DNA of 64,000 nucleotides from an uncultured Acidimicrobiaceae bacterium (GCA_903919455.1 CAIXIJ010000001.1:1-64000); one strand, 5' to 3'. Positions 39,301 to 47,670 are shown, counted from the stretch's first letter. Numbers and translations are program-made. Notes: generated by a model from the sequence alone, not told the origin.

Positions 39301-39344
39301 ACAGCAGTGAGCAACGCGACGCCGGTGGCAATGGCGCGTTTCAT
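36336..39344 (-). CDS. secreted subtilisin-like serine protease (S8) with PA domain
   Basis: The 1002-residue protein has a signal peptide (1-24), an inhibitor-I9-like propeptide (about 55-145), and a subtilase catalytic domain with D180 (GIIDDGID), H252 (GEHGTHVSGT) and S566 (GTSMATPHASG). Between His and Ser lies an inserted PA domain (VAHRGVCDRVTRAILGSAAG), as in C5a-peptidase-like and plant-type subtilases. After 600 come Fn3-like beta domains and a region with DVFIDTNNDGDPDFWI, which resembles a calcium-binding Asp-rich loop. No LPXTG or C-terminal helix is seen, so it is probably released. ATG 39344 has GGAGG 9 nt upstream. Confidence 0.92.
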   Translation of the reverse strand: MKRAIATGVALLTAVGFAASTAAQAPASGHARFTQRPIPKEFDLSNLPSQADPNKVVSAVVMLSADSVSGKKEQADQAGAAFDRKAAERQVRASQASVLPALRAAGAKVGTSTYTVLNAVTVRATVKDLRAIASIAGVSGVHVSRPITRDNAHSNAYTGVPQAWQALGLTGKGMTIGIIDDGIDYYHADFGGTDGAAKYAADDPAIIEPGTFPTAKVVGGYDFVGDAYDADPGPGETDVPAPDADPLACGEHGTHVSGTAAGAGVLADGTAFTGPYNATTLTDHSFSVAPGSAPDASIRMYKVFGCDGSVNDDIILAAIDKAVADGVSVISMSLGSTWGTGTGVEELALDNATKLGVLSVVAAGNSGPNAYLVGSPSTANSVLSVAAADTSEPTLPEVAITGDLALSGQNSNLFDFAGGSVSGTTVDVGLGCDAADYDGLAGMIAVAHRGVCDRVTRAILGSAAGVAAVIFVNNADGFPPVEGAIPGATVPFVGVPKSVNIANGTNLTLAAGAGIPNPAFTNFASFTSTGLRLDNAPKPDITAPGVNILSAFAGSGDQGVPLSGTSMATPHASGIALLVRQAHPAWGPIAVKGALMSTADPSRVGNWNVVRGGTGMVTAPAAVDAVTYLSTANGANHLAFGFKDITENYEASRTITLTNTSSKAVTYDLATELDSLGLTRFSATVNPSSTKVNARSSKVITVTLKIRDPQNLPEASNNTVGTQLSINGLLVATPRGTSAGVHTLRAPLVLVPYGASDIRARAKATAGTTSSIALANRGVHTGTVDTYQWIATDAAGDTTSPLVPDVRDVGVQQFDIGGDDLLVFAISSNNRVTSAATAEYDVFIDTNNDGDPDFWILAADFGLVAFGDPTGDIAAFTIDLATFDIVDVESVFAPNNGSVVAVPALASVLGATGPMGISVSTNTVMELAMSDDVATGYYDPTRPAVSNADFFALAPLASANLPTSVDAEAAAQQGALGWLVVSVDDAAGSREADRVPLHPVRD

Positions 39345-39391
39345 TCGTGGAATCCTCCGTCTGAAACCGCCCCCGTAGAGCGGATTGCGGC

Positions 39392-39397
39392 ACCCTA
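39392..39397 (-). promoter_or_regulatory. predicted -10 (TAGGGT) for the subtilase gene
   Basis: Minus-strand TAGGGT would give a leader of about 40 nt carrying GGAGG before ATG 39344. A 12-bp dyad TCAAT-GG-ATTGA (39406-39417) lies in the expected -35 area and may be an operator. Confidence 0.4.
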
Positions 39398-39474
39398 GAT
39401 CAGTCTCAATGGATTGAAAACAGGCACTACGGAGCGTGTTGAGGCGACCGCGAGACGGTGCCGGTGGCGTCCAA

Positions 39475-39505
39475 TTGACCTCCCGGTCAAGACGGCCAGT
39501 AGGGT
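39475..39505 (+). promoter_or_regulatory. moxR promoter with palindromic operator-like site
   Basis: TTGACC (39475-39480) and TAGGGT (39500-39505) are 19 nt apart, and ATG 39512 follows 6 nt after the -10. TTGACC is also the left arm of a perfect dyad TTGACC-TCCC-GGTCAA (39475-39490), so a regulator bound here would block the -35. Confidence 0.5.
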
Positions 39506-39511
39506 GCCCGT

Positions 39512-40378
39512 ATGGCTCATCGCTTCGAGAGCGTCGCACAGGTCCGCCAGGGCTTGAAGGACGTCAACTACCTCGCCGACGACGGTATCGCCGGCGTCGC
39601 CTACCTTGCCGATCGCCTCGGTAAGCCTGTTCTGGTGGAGGGTCCGGCCGGTACCGGCAAGACCCAGCTCGCCAAGAGCATCGCCGAGATCACCGGCAGT
39701 CGCCTCATTCGTCTGCAGTGCTACGAAGGCCTCGACGAGAGCAAAGCGCTGTACGAGTGGAACTACAAGAAGCAGCTGCTGCGCATCCAGGCCGACAAGA
39801 ACAGCGACAGCTGGAGCGATGTGCACGACGACATCTTCAGCGACGAGTTCCTGCTCACCCGCCCGCTGCTCGAGGCAATCAGCGCCCCCGACCCCGTGGT
39901 GCTGCTGATCGACGAAGTCGACCGCGTGGAAGTGGAGACCGAGGCGCTGCTGCTCGAGATCCTGTCGGAGTATCAGGTGTCCATCCCCGAGCTCGGCACC
40001 ATCACGGCCAAGCAGATCCCGATGGTGTTCCTCACCTCCAACAACACCCGCGAGCTCAGCGAGGCGCTGAAGCGCCGCTGCCTCTACTTGCACGTCGACT
40101 ACCCGAGCATGGACCGCGAGAAGGAAATCGTGCTCGCTCGCGTGCCCGAGGTGAGCGACAATCTCGCCGACCAGATCGCTCGCATCGTGCGCAGCATCCG
40201 CCAGCTCGATCTGAAGAAGTCGCCGAGCGTCAGCGAGACCATCGACTGGGCTCGTACCCTCGTGCTGCTCGGCATCGAGAGCATCGATGCGCAGCAGGCC
40301 AAGGAGACCCTCCACGTCCTTCTGAAGTATCAGACCGACATCGCCAAGGCCGCGAAGGAACTGAGCGTCGACAAGTAG
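39512..40378 (+). CDS. MoxR-family AAA+ ATPase
   Basis: The 288-residue ATPase has Walker A GPAGTGKT (44-51), Walker B LLIDEVDR, and a sensor region with FLTSNNTRELSEALKRRCL. MoxR ATPases act as chaperones inserting cofactors or maturing partner complexes, usually with a VWA protein. The VWA gene follows 13 nt downstream. In CO-dehydrogenase systems the pair is CoxD/CoxE, but no cox structural genes are here, so the client is unknown. Confidence 0.9.
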   Translation: MAHRFESVAQVRQGLKDVNYLADDGIAGVAYLADRLGKPVLVEGPAGTGKTQLAKSIAEITGSRLIRLQCYEGLDESKALYEWNYKKQLLRIQADKNSDSWSDVHDDIFSDEFLLTRPLLEAISAPDPVVLLIDEVDRVEVETEALLLEILSEYQVSIPELGTITAKQIPMVFLTSNNTRELSEALKRRCLYLHVDYPSMDREKEIVLARVPEVSDNLADQIARIVRSIRQLDLKKSPSVSETIDWARTLVLLGIESIDAQQAKETLHVLLKYQTDIAKAAKELSVDK

Positions 40379-40391
40379 TCGGCCACCGCTC

Positions 40392-41828
40392 ATGCTCGAC
40401 CTGCTTGCCGGTTTCGTGACCGAACTCCGCAACGCGGGGCTCCCGGTGTCGCTCACCGAGAACCTCGACGCCATGGAGGCGGTGCAACACATCCCCATCG
40501 AGGACCGCGACGCGTTCAAGTACGCGCTCGGCGCAACGATGGTGAAGAACAACGCGCACTGGCGGGCGTTCGAGACCGTGTTCGAGGTGTACTTCTCGAT
40601 GCGCGGCCCCGAGTACAACATCGCCGACGGCGACACGGATCTCGACGAGATGTGGCGCGAGATGCAAGAGCAGCTGCGCGAGGGCGACAACCGAGGCGCG
40701 CAGGGCGGGTCGATGGATCAGCTCACGCCCGAAGAGCTCGCTCAGATGCTGATGTCGGCGCTGATGAACGGCGACCAGGCGATGATGCGCGCGCTGGCCC
40801 GTCAGGCCGTGCAGCGGTTCGCCGGTATGGAACCCGGTCGCCCGGTGGGTGGCACGTACTACCTGTATCGCACGCTTCGGAACCTCGATCTCGACAGCAT
40901 GCTCGACAAGCTGATGGAGAAGAGCCGCGAGGAAGTGGGCGGCGAGCTCACCCCCCTCGAGGAACGCCTCGAGCACGACGAGTACAACGATCGCATCGAG
41001 CAGTTCAAGAAGGAGATCGAGGCCGAGATTCGTCGTCGCCTCGTCGCCGACCGCGGTGCCGAGGCCATGGCCAAGACGCTCCGCAAGCCGCTGCCCGAAG
41101 ACGTGGAGTTCATGCACGCGTCGCGCGACGAGATGCAGAACCTGAAGAAGGCGCTGCAGCCGCTCACGCGCAAGCTCGCCGCTCGTTTGGCCCGCAAGCG
41201 CCGTCATGGTCGCAAGGGTCCGCTCGACTTCCGCAACACCGTGCGTCACAGCCTCAGCTACGGCGGCGTGCCGGCCGAGCCCAAGTTCAAGTACCCGCGC
41301 CCGGCCAAGCCCGAACTGATGGTCATCGCCGACATCTCCGGCTCGGTAGCTGCGTTCGCTCGCTTCACTCTGATGCTGGTGTATGCCATCCAGGGGCAGT
41401 TCTCGAAGGTGCGCTCGTTCGTGTTCATCGACGGCCTCGACGAGGTCACCGACTACTTCCGTGGCGAGGAAGACATCGCCAACGCCATCCATCGGGTGAA
41501 CACCGAAGCCGACGTGGTGTGGGTGGACGGGCACAGCGACTACGGCCATGCGTTTGAGGTGTTCTGGGAGCGTTACGGCAAGGACGTGGGTCCGAAGACC
41601 ACCGTGCTGTTGCTCGGCGATGCGCGCAACAACTACCACGCCAGCCAGGCATGGGTGATCAAGGAGATCCGCCAGAAGGCACGGCACGTGTACTGGCTGA
41701 ACCCCGAGCCGAAGAGCTACTGGAACACCGGCGACTCCATCGTGGGCGACTACGGCACCCACACCGACGGCGTCTACGAATGCCGCAACCTGCGCCAACT
41801 CGAAGGCTTCGTCGAGAAGCTCGCCTGA
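40392..41828 (+). CDS. VWA domain-containing CoxE-like protein
   Basis: The 478-residue protein has a helical N-terminal half with charged coiled-coil segments and a C-terminal von Willebrand A domain. Its metal-ion-dependent adhesion site begins D314-x-S316-x-S318 (DISGSV), with a later TDYFRGEEDI and VDGHSDYGHAF. It matches the CoxE/DUF444-like VWA partners of MoxR ATPases. The pair probably forms a maturation chaperone; the substrate complex is not evident from neighbours. It converges with guaB. Confidence 0.88.
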   Translation: MLDLLAGFVTELRNAGLPVSLTENLDAMEAVQHIPIEDRDAFKYALGATMVKNNAHWRAFETVFEVYFSMRGPEYNIADGDTDLDEMWREMQEQLREGDNRGAQGGSMDQLTPEELAQMLMSALMNGDQAMMRALARQAVQRFAGMEPGRPVGGTYYLYRTLRNLDLDSMLDKLMEKSREEVGGELTPLEERLEHDEYNDRIEQFKKEIEAEIRRRLVADRGAEAMAKTLRKPLPEDVEFMHASRDEMQNLKKALQPLTRKLAARLARKRRHGRKGPLDFRNTVRHSLSYGGVPAEPKFKYPRPAKPELMVIADISGSVAAFARFTLMLVYAIQGQFSKVRSFVFIDGLDEVTDYFRGEEDIANAIHRVNTEADVVWVDGHSDYGHAFEVFWERYGKDVGPKTTVLLLGDARNNYHASQAWVIKEIRQKARHVYWLNPEPKSYWNTGDSIVGDYGTHTDGVYECRNLRQLEGFVEKLA

Positions 41829-41843
41829 CCCGCCGCCCCGCTT

Positions 41844-41859
41844 GGGCGCGAAGGCGCCC
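41844..41859. terminator. short GC hairpin between VWA gene and guaB
   Basis: GGGCGC-GAAG-GCGCCC forms a 6-bp stem with a GNRA-like tetraloop between two convergent stops. Without a U-tract it is at most a weak bidirectional terminator. Confidence 0.4.
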
Positions 41860-41876
41860 GTAGGGGGCCGAGGGAG

Positions 41877-43382
41877 TCAGGTGCGTTGGTAGTTGGGGGC
41901 TTCTTTGGTGATGGTGACGTCGTGGGGGTGGCTCTCGTTGCGGCCGGCCGTGGTGACCCGCATGAACCTGGCGCCGCTGCGCAACGCCGGCAGCGTGGCC
42001 GCACCCGCGTATCCCATGCCGCTGCGCAGGCCACCCACGAGCTGGTAGACCACATCGCCCAGCGTGCCCGCGTACGGCACTCGGCCTTCGATGCCCTCGG
42101 GTACCAGCTTGCGCGACTGCCCGGCCACCTGGCTCTGTGAACCGCTGGACTGCGCGGTGGCGTAGCGGTCGGCGCCCAAGCCCTGCATGGCGCCCATCGA
42201 GCCCATGCCGCGGTAGCTCTTGTAGCGGCGACCTTCGAACAGTTCCAGCTCGCCAGGGGCTTCGTCGGTGCCGGCCAGCAGCGACCCCAGCATCACGCAG
42301 TCGGCACCTGCGGCAATGGCCTTCACCACGTCGCCCGAATAGGTGATGCCACCGTCGCCGATGATGGGAATGCCTCGGCGCCGAGCGTGCTGGGCAGCGA
42401 AATAGATGGCCGACAGCTGCGGCATTCCCGCACCGCTGACCACGCGAGTGGTGCAGATGGACCCGGCGCCCACGCCCACCTTCACGGCAGCGGCGCCGGC
42501 CTTGTGGAGCGCCTCCACGCCGTCCTCGGTGACCACGTTGCCGGCCACGATCGGCAGATCGGGCCACGAGCCACGAATGCGTTCGATGGCCTTGATCACA
42601 CCGGCGGAGTGACCGTGCGCCGTGTCGAGTGCGACGGCGTCGACGCCCATGGCGACCAATGCCTCCACACGCTCCTCGAGTTCGGCGCCCACCCCGACGG
42701 CGGCGGCGCAGCGCAGTCGCCCGCCGCTGTCCTGCGTGGCGTTCGGGAACTCCTGGCTCTTCTGGATGTCTTTCACCGTGATCAGGCCGGTGAGGTGATC
42801 GTCGTCGTCCACCAGGGGCAGCTTCTCGATGCGGTACTTCTGCAGGATGGCCTTGGCCTCGTGCAGGGTGGTGCCGAGCTTGGCGGTGATGAGACGCTCG
42901 CTGGTCATGAACTCGGTGACCAGTCGCTGATAGTCGGAGGGCTCGCAGAAGCGCATGTCGCGGTTGGTGAGGATGCCCACCAGACGGTTGTCGGCATCGG
43001 TGATGGGCATACCGCTGAACTTGAAGCGGCTCATCAATTCTTCGGCATCGGCCAGGGTGGCGGTGGGCGGAAGGGTGACAGGGTCGGTGATCATGCCGCT
43101 CTGACTGCGCTTCACCTTCTGCACTTCGGCGGCCTGGTCGGCGATGGACAGGTTGCGGTGGATCACGCCGATACCGCCCTCACGGGCCATGGCGATGGCC
43201 ATGCGGGCCTCGGTCACCTTGTCCATCGCGGCACTCACGATGGGCACCTGCAGCACGATGTCGGCGGCGAAGGTGGCGGCGGTGTCCACGGTGTCGGGCA
43301 GCACATCGCTGTAACCGGGCACGATCACCACGTCGTCGAAGGTGAGTGCTTCGAAGCGGTCGAACAGGTCGTCGTTGCTCAT
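41877..43382 (-). CDS. guaB: inosine-5'-monophosphate dehydrogenase
   Basis: The 501-residue enzyme oxidises IMP to XMP with NAD+, the first step to GMP. It has the (beta/alpha)8 barrel with catalytic C310 in [11 protein letters not shown], a CBS-domain pair inserted at about 101-210, the [10 protein letters not shown] loop and the flap. ATG 43382 overlaps the purN stop as ATGA, so it is the last gene of the purine operon. A separate upstream start in the same frame would extend into purN and is not needed. Confidence 0.96.
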   Translation of the reverse strand: MSNDDLFDRFEALTFDDVVIVPGYSDVLPDTVDTAATFAADIVLQVPIVSAAMDKVTEARMAIAMAREGGIGVIHRNLSIADQAAEVQKVKRSQSGMITDPVTLPPTATLADAEELMSRFKFSGMPITDADNRLVGILTNRDMRFCEPSDYQRLVTEFMTSERLITAKLGTTLHEAKAILQKYRIEKLPLVDDDDHLTGLITVKDIQKSQEFPNATQDSGGRLRCAAAVGVGAELEERVEALVAMGVDAVALDTAHGHSAGVIKAIERIRGSWPDLPIVAGNVVTEDGVEALHKAGAAAVKVGVGAGSICTTRVVSGAGMPQLSAIYFAAQHARRRGIPIIGDGGITYSGDVVKAIAAGADCVMLGSLLAGTDEAPGELELFEGRRYKSYRGMGSMGAMQGLGADRYATAQSSGSQSQVAGQSRKLVPEGIEGRVPYAGTLGDVVYQLVGGLRSGMGYAGAATLPALRSGARFMRVTTAGRNESHPHDVTITKEAPNYQRT

Positions 43383-43990
43383 GCGGTTGCTCCGTGGGTG
43401 ATGGGGTGGATCTGGCTGCACAGTGCATGCAAGACCGACACGAGCAGGGCGTGCTCCGCGGTGTGCATTCTGGTCTCGAAGTCGTCGACCGTGTCGGTGG
43501 CGAGGATCGGCACTGCGGCGGTGGCCAAGACCGGGCCGTCGTCCACGCCCTCATCGGCGACGAGATGCACCATCACGCCGGACGACGTGCGCGTGCCGCT
43601 GCGTGACTCGTCGAACGCTCGCTCGATGGCGTGGGTGCCGGGCAGTTCGCCGGGGAGTGCCGGATGGAGGTTCACCACCATGCCCGGGAACCAGCCCAGG
43701 AAGTTCATCGTGAGCAGCCGCATCCATCCGGCCAGCACCACCCAGTCGGGATCGAAGCCGCTCACGAGGTCGGCCAGTCGGGCGTCGTAGTCGGCGCGGC
43801 TCTCGCCAGGGCGTCGGCCGATGTGGACGGCGGGAATGCCAGCTGCGTCGGCGCGGCGGAGGGCGAAGGCGTCGCTGTTGTCGCTGACGACCGCCGTGAC
43901 CACCGCAGGGATACGACCTTCGGCGCAGGCATCGATGATCGCCTGAAGGTTCGAGCCGTTGCCGGATGCCATCACCACAAGACGCTTCAT
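43379..43990 (-). CDS. purN: phosphoribosylglycinamide formyltransferase
   Basis: The 203-residue GAR transformylase uses 10-formyl-tetrahydrofolate. It begins [16 protein letters not shown] (phosphate loop) and has [13 protein letters not shown] and [20 protein letters not shown] with catalytic His. The active-site N-H-D set is N..H108-like within VNLHPA and an Asp near [10 protein letters not shown]. Its ATG overlaps the purDM stop (ATGA) and its stop overlaps the guaB start (ATGA). Confidence 0.95.
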   Translation of the reverse strand: MKRLVVMASGNGSNLQAIIDACAEGRIPAVVTAVVSDNSDAFALRRADAAGIPAVHIGRRPGESRADYDARLADLVSGFDPDWVVLAGWMRLLTMNFLGWFPGMVVNLHPALPGELPGTHAIERAFDESRSGTRTSSGVMVHLVADEGVDDGPVLATAAVPILATDTVDDFETRMHTAEHALLVSVLHALCSQIHPITHGATA

Positions 43991-46155
43991 CCGAGGTGCA
44001 CCTTCCGGCCTTCGCCGGGCGCGGCCACGAGTTCGCCGATTCGCCAGGTGGGCTCGTCGATCAGTGCCTGCACGCCATCGGCGTGCTCCGGACTGCACAC
44101 GATGACCATGCCGATGCCCATGTTGAGGGTGCGATACAACTCCTCGGTGGGCATACCGGGTGTGAGCTCGCGCACCAGTCGGAACAGCGGCGGCACCGGC
44201 CACGAGGTGAGATCGATGTGCGCATCGATGCCATCGGGCAGCACGCGGGGCAGGTTCTCGGGCAGACCACCGCCGGTGATGTGGGCCAGTGCCTTCACCT
44301 GCCGGTGCTGCAGCGCTGCGTCGAGCACCGGAAGGTAGTTGCGGTGCGGGCGCAACAGGGTGTCGCCGAGCGTGGCGTCGAACCCTGGAGGGGTGCTGTC
44401 CATTGGCAGCCAATCGAACACCTTGCGCAACAGCGAGTAGCCGTTGGTGTGCGGTCCGTTGCTGGCGACGCCGATCAACACGTCGCCCGCCTGCAATACA
44501 CCGGCAGGCAGCAGTTCGGCGCGATCCACTACGCCCACCAACGTGCCGGCGATGTCGAACGCTCCTTCGGCATAGACGCCCGGCATTTCGGCGGTCTCGC
44601 CGCCGAGCAGTGCGCAACCCGACACCTCGCAGGCTTCGGCCATGCCGGTGACCACCTCGGCCACATGCTCGGCGTGCAGTTTGCTACTGGCCACGTAGTC
44701 GAGAAAGAACAGCGGATGAGCGCCCTGCACCAGCACGTCGTCGATGCAGTGATTCACGATGTCCATGCCCACACCGCGGTACTTGCCGAGGCGAGCAGCC
44801 AGTTCCACCTTCGTGCCCACGCCGTCGGTGCTGGCCACCAGGAGCGGGTCGTCCATGTTCTTGATGGCGGCCAGGCTGAACACGCCTCCGAAACTGCCGA
44901 CGCCGCGCAGGACGGCGTCGCCATGTGTGCGTTCGACGGCGGCCTTCATCTGTTCCACTGCACGGGTGCCTTCGTCGATGTCGACACCTGCGGCGGCGTA
45001 TGAGGTGAGCTGCGCACCGATGCTGCGCCAGCCGATGTCGCGGCGAATCTGGCGGCCATCGAACGCAACCGATGCCATCCGCTCGTAGGCGTGGGATCGG
45101 GCGGTAGCCAGGTCGGCGCCGAGGCCGGTGACAGCCAGCACTCGGCCGCCGGTGACCACGTTGCCGTCGGTGCCGGCACGGAACAGCAGTGCGTCGGCGC
45201 TGTCGTTGCCGAAGTCGATGGTCGCACCCGTGATCGGCGCTGCCGGGTAGCCCGGAGCCGCAGCCACGACGGTGCAAGCGGCACCTTCGTATGCGATGTG
45301 TCGTTCGCCGAGCGAGCCGTTGCAGCAGGCCAGTGCCAACTCGGCGAGGTCGTCGGTGACCAGTGGCAGCACCGTCTGCGCTTCGGGGTCGCCGAAGCGG
45401 CAGTTGAACTCCAGCAACTTCGGGCCATCGGCGGTGCACATCAACCCGGCGTAGAGCACGCCGATGTAGGGGGCGCCCACCTCGGCCAGATAGTCGATGA
45501 CGGGCTGGATGAAGGTGGCGGTGAGTTCGTCGGGGTCGTAGGGCACCGGTGCCGGGGCGTAAGCGCCCATGCCGCCCGTGTTCGGGCCGGTGTCGCCCTC
45601 GCCGATGCGCTTGTGGTCTTGGGCGATGGGCAGGGGGCGGGCCACGGTGCCATCGCACATGGCCATCAGGCTGCACTCCGGGCCGATGAGGCGTTCTTCC
45701 AGCACGATGGGGCCCTGCTCGAGCAGTTCGCGAATGGCAGCCTCAGTGGCCTCGGCACCATCGGGCACGATCACGCCCTTGCCGGCAGCGAGACCGTCGA
45801 GCTTCACCACAACGGGTCGCCCGAACGCCCTCCACCACGCCAGTGCGTCGTCGGCCGACGACGACAGGTGGAAGGCCGGCGACGGAAGTGCGAGGCTGTG
45901 CGCCAGCGTGCGGGTGAAACCCTTGCTGCTCTCCAACTTGGCGAGTCCGGCAGTGGGGCCGAAGCACGGCACACCGGCGTCGGCGCAGCGGTCGGCCACA
46001 CCGGCCACGAGGGCTGCCTCGGGGCCGACGATCACCAGGTGGGCATCGATGGGCGTGGGCAGATCGGCAGCGATCCGCACCGCGTGCCCATGCCGCTCGC
46101 ATGCCCACGCAATGGCGGCCTCGCGCCCACCCGACCCGATGACGAGCACGTTCAT
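43987..46155 (-). CDS. purD-purM: bifunctional PurD-PurM: GAR synthetase / AIR synthetase fusion
   Basis: One 722-residue frame contains two complete enzymes. Residues 1-380 are phosphoribosylamine-glycine ligase: ATP-grasp fold starting MNVLVIGSGGREAAIAWAC, with KLDGLAAGKGV and LEFNCRFGDPEAQ. Residues 386-722 are FGAM cyclo-ligase: SYAAAGVDIDEGTRAVEQMK, TDGVGTKVELA, LLGGETAEMPG and THITGGGLPEN-like ITGGGLPENL. Only about five residues link them, and there is no stop or credible internal start. The enzymes catalyse the second and fifth steps of IMP synthesis. Covalent PurD-PurM is known from yeast Ade5,7 and, with GART, from animals, but is unusual in bacteria. purN (GART) follows with an ATGA overlap. 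Confidence 0.93.
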   Translation of the reverse strand: MNVLVIGSGGREAAIAWACERHGHAVRIAADLPTPIDAHLVIVGPEAALVAGVADRCADAGVPCFGPTAGLAKLESSKGFTRTLAHSLALPSPAFHLSSSADDALAWWRAFGRPVVVKLDGLAAGKGVIVPDGAEATEAAIRELLEQGPIVLEERLIGPECSLMAMCDGTVARPLPIAQDHKRIGEGDTGPNTGGMGAYAPAPVPYDPDELTATFIQPVIDYLAEVGAPYIGVLYAGLMCTADGPKLLEFNCRFGDPEAQTVLPLVTDDLAELALACCNGSLGERHIAYEGAACTVVAAAPGYPAAPITGATIDFGNDSADALLFRAGTDGNVVTGGRVLAVTGLGADLATARSHAYERMASVAFDGRQIRRDIGWRSIGAQLTSYAAAGVDIDEGTRAVEQMKAAVERTHGDAVLRGVGSFGGVFSLAAIKNMDDPLLVASTDGVGTKVELAARLGKYRGVGMDIVNHCIDDVLVQGAHPLFFLDYVASSKLHAEHVAEVVTGMAEACEVSGCALLGGETAEMPGVYAEGAFDIAGTLVGVVDRAELLPAGVLQAGDVLIGVASNGPHTNGYSLLRKVFDWLPMDSTPPGFDATLGDTLLRPHRNYLPVLDAALQHRQVKALAHITGGGLPENLPRVLPDGIDAHIDLTSWPVPPLFRLVRELTPGMPTEELYRTLNMGIGMVIVCSPEHADGVQALIDEPTWRIGELVAAPGEGRKVHLG

Positions 46156-46172
46156 GCCAATGCTCCGTTCAT
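46152..46172 (-). CDS. six-codon mini-ORF 2 (MNGALA) coupled to purD
   Basis: ATG 46172 to TGA 46152 encodes MNGALA. Its stop overlaps the purD ATG as ATGA and its ATG overlaps the stop of mini-ORF 1. It arises from a 17-bp tandem repeat of the purF-purD junction and would let a terminating ribosome re-initiate stepwise. Confidence 0.4.
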   Translation of the reverse strand: MNGALA

Positions 46173-46203
46173 GCCAATGCGCCGTTCATGCCAAGGCTCC
46201 TTC
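46153..46203 (-). repeat. three-copy 17-bp repeat at the purF/purD junction
   Basis: Units of the form GGAGCATTGGCATGAAC, with single-base differences, occur three times. Each contains a TGA stop overlapping an ATG, so the stop-start junction itself has been triplicated. Confidence 0.85.
46169..46189 (-). CDS. six-codon mini-ORF 1 (MNGALA) coupled to purF stop
   Basis: ATG 46189 overlaps the purF TGA (46186-46188). The frame reads MNGALA, echoing the last purF residues (EGALA), and stops at 46169 overlapping the next mini-ORF start. Expression is unproven. Confidence 0.4.
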   Translation of the reverse strand: MNGALA

Positions 46204-47670
46204 GAAGCGCAGCTTGGGCGGGGCTTCGTCGACGGGCATGGGGTACTGGCCGGTGAAGCAGCCGTTGCAATAGCCGGTGCTGGCTCCTCCGCTGGCCGGC
46301 TCGATGGCGGTCATCATTCCTTCCAGCGAGAGGAAGTGCAGCGAGTCGGCGCCGATGAGTTCGCGCATCTCCTCCACGGTGAGGCGAGCCGCCATCAGGT
46401 CGCCGTCGTGGCCCATGTCGACACCGAAGTGGCACGCATCGGTGATGGGTGGGCAGGTGATGCGAAGGTGCACCTCGGTGGCACCCGCATCGCGAAGCAA
46501 CTTCACGAGCGGCCCGGCGGTGGTGCCACGCACCAGCGAGTCGTCGATCATCACCACTCGTTTGCCGGCCAGGTTCTCGCTGAGCGCGTTGAACTTCAAC
46601 GCCACGCCGCGCTCGCGTAGGTCTTGGGTGGGTTCGATGAATGTGCGGCCGATGTAGCGGTTCTTGATCAGACCATCGTTGTGGGGGATACCGCTCTGGC
46701 GGCTGTAGCCGATGGCCGCAGGGATGGAACTGTCGGGCACCGGAATCACCACGTCGGCATCCACGCCGCTCTCCATCGCCAACTGCTCGCCGAGGCGCTG
46801 ACGAACGTGGTGCACGTTGTGGCCCGCCCAGTTGCTGTCGGGGCGACTGAAGTAGACGAACTCGAACGTGCATCGCGCCGGGGTGGCTGCCGGCGTGAGG
46901 GCCTGGCGCCGATGCATCTCTGCGCCTTGCAGCGTGACGATTTCGCCGGGTCGTACCTCGTCGATCTCGAGGCAGCCCAAGGTGTTCAGCGCACAGGTCT
47001 CGGAGGCGACGGCGTAGCCACCGTGCGGCAGACGGCCGACGTGCATCGGCCGGAAGCCCCACGGGTCGCGCACGGCGATGACCCGATCGTTCACCAGCAT
47101 CACCAATGAGAAGGCGCCCTTCCACGCAGGCAGGGTGCGCTCCACACGGTCTTCCCACGTGCGGCCACCGGCAGCCGCCAGCATCAGCGTGATCACCTCG
47201 GTGTCGCTGGTGGCGGTGAGTCCGAAGCCTCGCGACAGCAGTTCGTCGCGCAGCGCTGCGGCGTTCACCAGGTTGCCGTTGTGTGCCACGGCCAATGGGC
47301 CATGCATGGTCTCCACCACGAACGGCTGGATGTTCTTGTGTGAGTTGCCGCCGGTGGTGCTGTAGCGAGTGTGGCCAATGGCGTGATAGCCGGTGAGACC
47401 AGCCATCGTGGCCGGCGTGAACACGTTGCTCACCAGGCCGGAGTCCTTGTGCACACGCACTCGCGAGCCGTCGCTGATGGCGATGCCGGCGGCTTCCTGG
47501 CCGCGATGTTGCAACGCGAACAGGCCGAAGAAGGCAAGCTGCCCGAGGCCTTCGCCCAGTGGAGTTGATGCACCGAACACACCGCATTCCTCATGTGGTT
47601 TGTCGTCGTAGCACTCGTGGTCGGCGGCAGACGACGAGTCGGCGTGCCAGATTTCTTCAGAGGGAAACAT
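46186..47670 (-). CDS. purF: amidophosphoribosyltransferase
   Basis: The 494-residue enzyme makes phosphoribosylamine from PRPP and glutamine, the committed purine step. The N-terminal nucleophile is C29 in EECGVFG after a 28-residue propeptide. The PRPP loop is RVVMIDDSLVRGTT. Cysteines in ARCTFEF, ITCPP and YCNGCF match the 4Fe-4S ligands of Bacillus-type PurF, so a maturing, oxygen-sensitive enzyme is expected. Its ATG lies 14 nt inside purC. Its stop begins the chained mini-ORFs leading to purD. Confidence 0.95.
   Translation of the reverse strand: MFPSEEIWHADSSSAADHECYDDKPHEECGVFGASTPLGEGLGQLAFFGLFALQHRGQEAAGIAISDGSRVRVHKDSGLVSNVFTPATMAGLTGYHAIGHTRYSTTGGNSHKNIQPFVVETMHGPLAVAHNGNLVNAAALRDELLSRGFGLTATSDTEVITLMLAAAGGRTWEDRVERTLPAWKGAFSLVMLVNDRVIAVRDPWGFRPMHVGRLPHGGYAVASETCALNTLGCLEIDEVRPGEIVTLQGAEMHRRQALTPAATPARCTFEFVYFSRPDSNWAGHNVHHVRQRLGEQLAMESGVDADVVIPVPDSSIPAAIGYSRQSGIPHNDGLIKNRYIGRTFIEPTQDLRERGVALKFNALSENLAGKRVVMIDDSLVRGTTAGPLVKLLRDAGATEVHLRITCPPITDACHFGVDMGHDGDLMAARLTVEEMRELIGADSLHFLSLEGMMTAIEPASGGASTGYCNGCFTGQYPMPVDEAPPKLRFEGALA

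Noticed and set aside
35847-39398. 1183-residue plus-strand open frame
   Set aside because: Antisense shadow of the subtilase gene and of murJ; composition is His/Arg/Gly-rich with no motif.
39512-41828. CO dehydrogenase (cox) operon
   Set aside because: Only the MoxR and CoxE-like genes are present, with no coxMSL structural genes.
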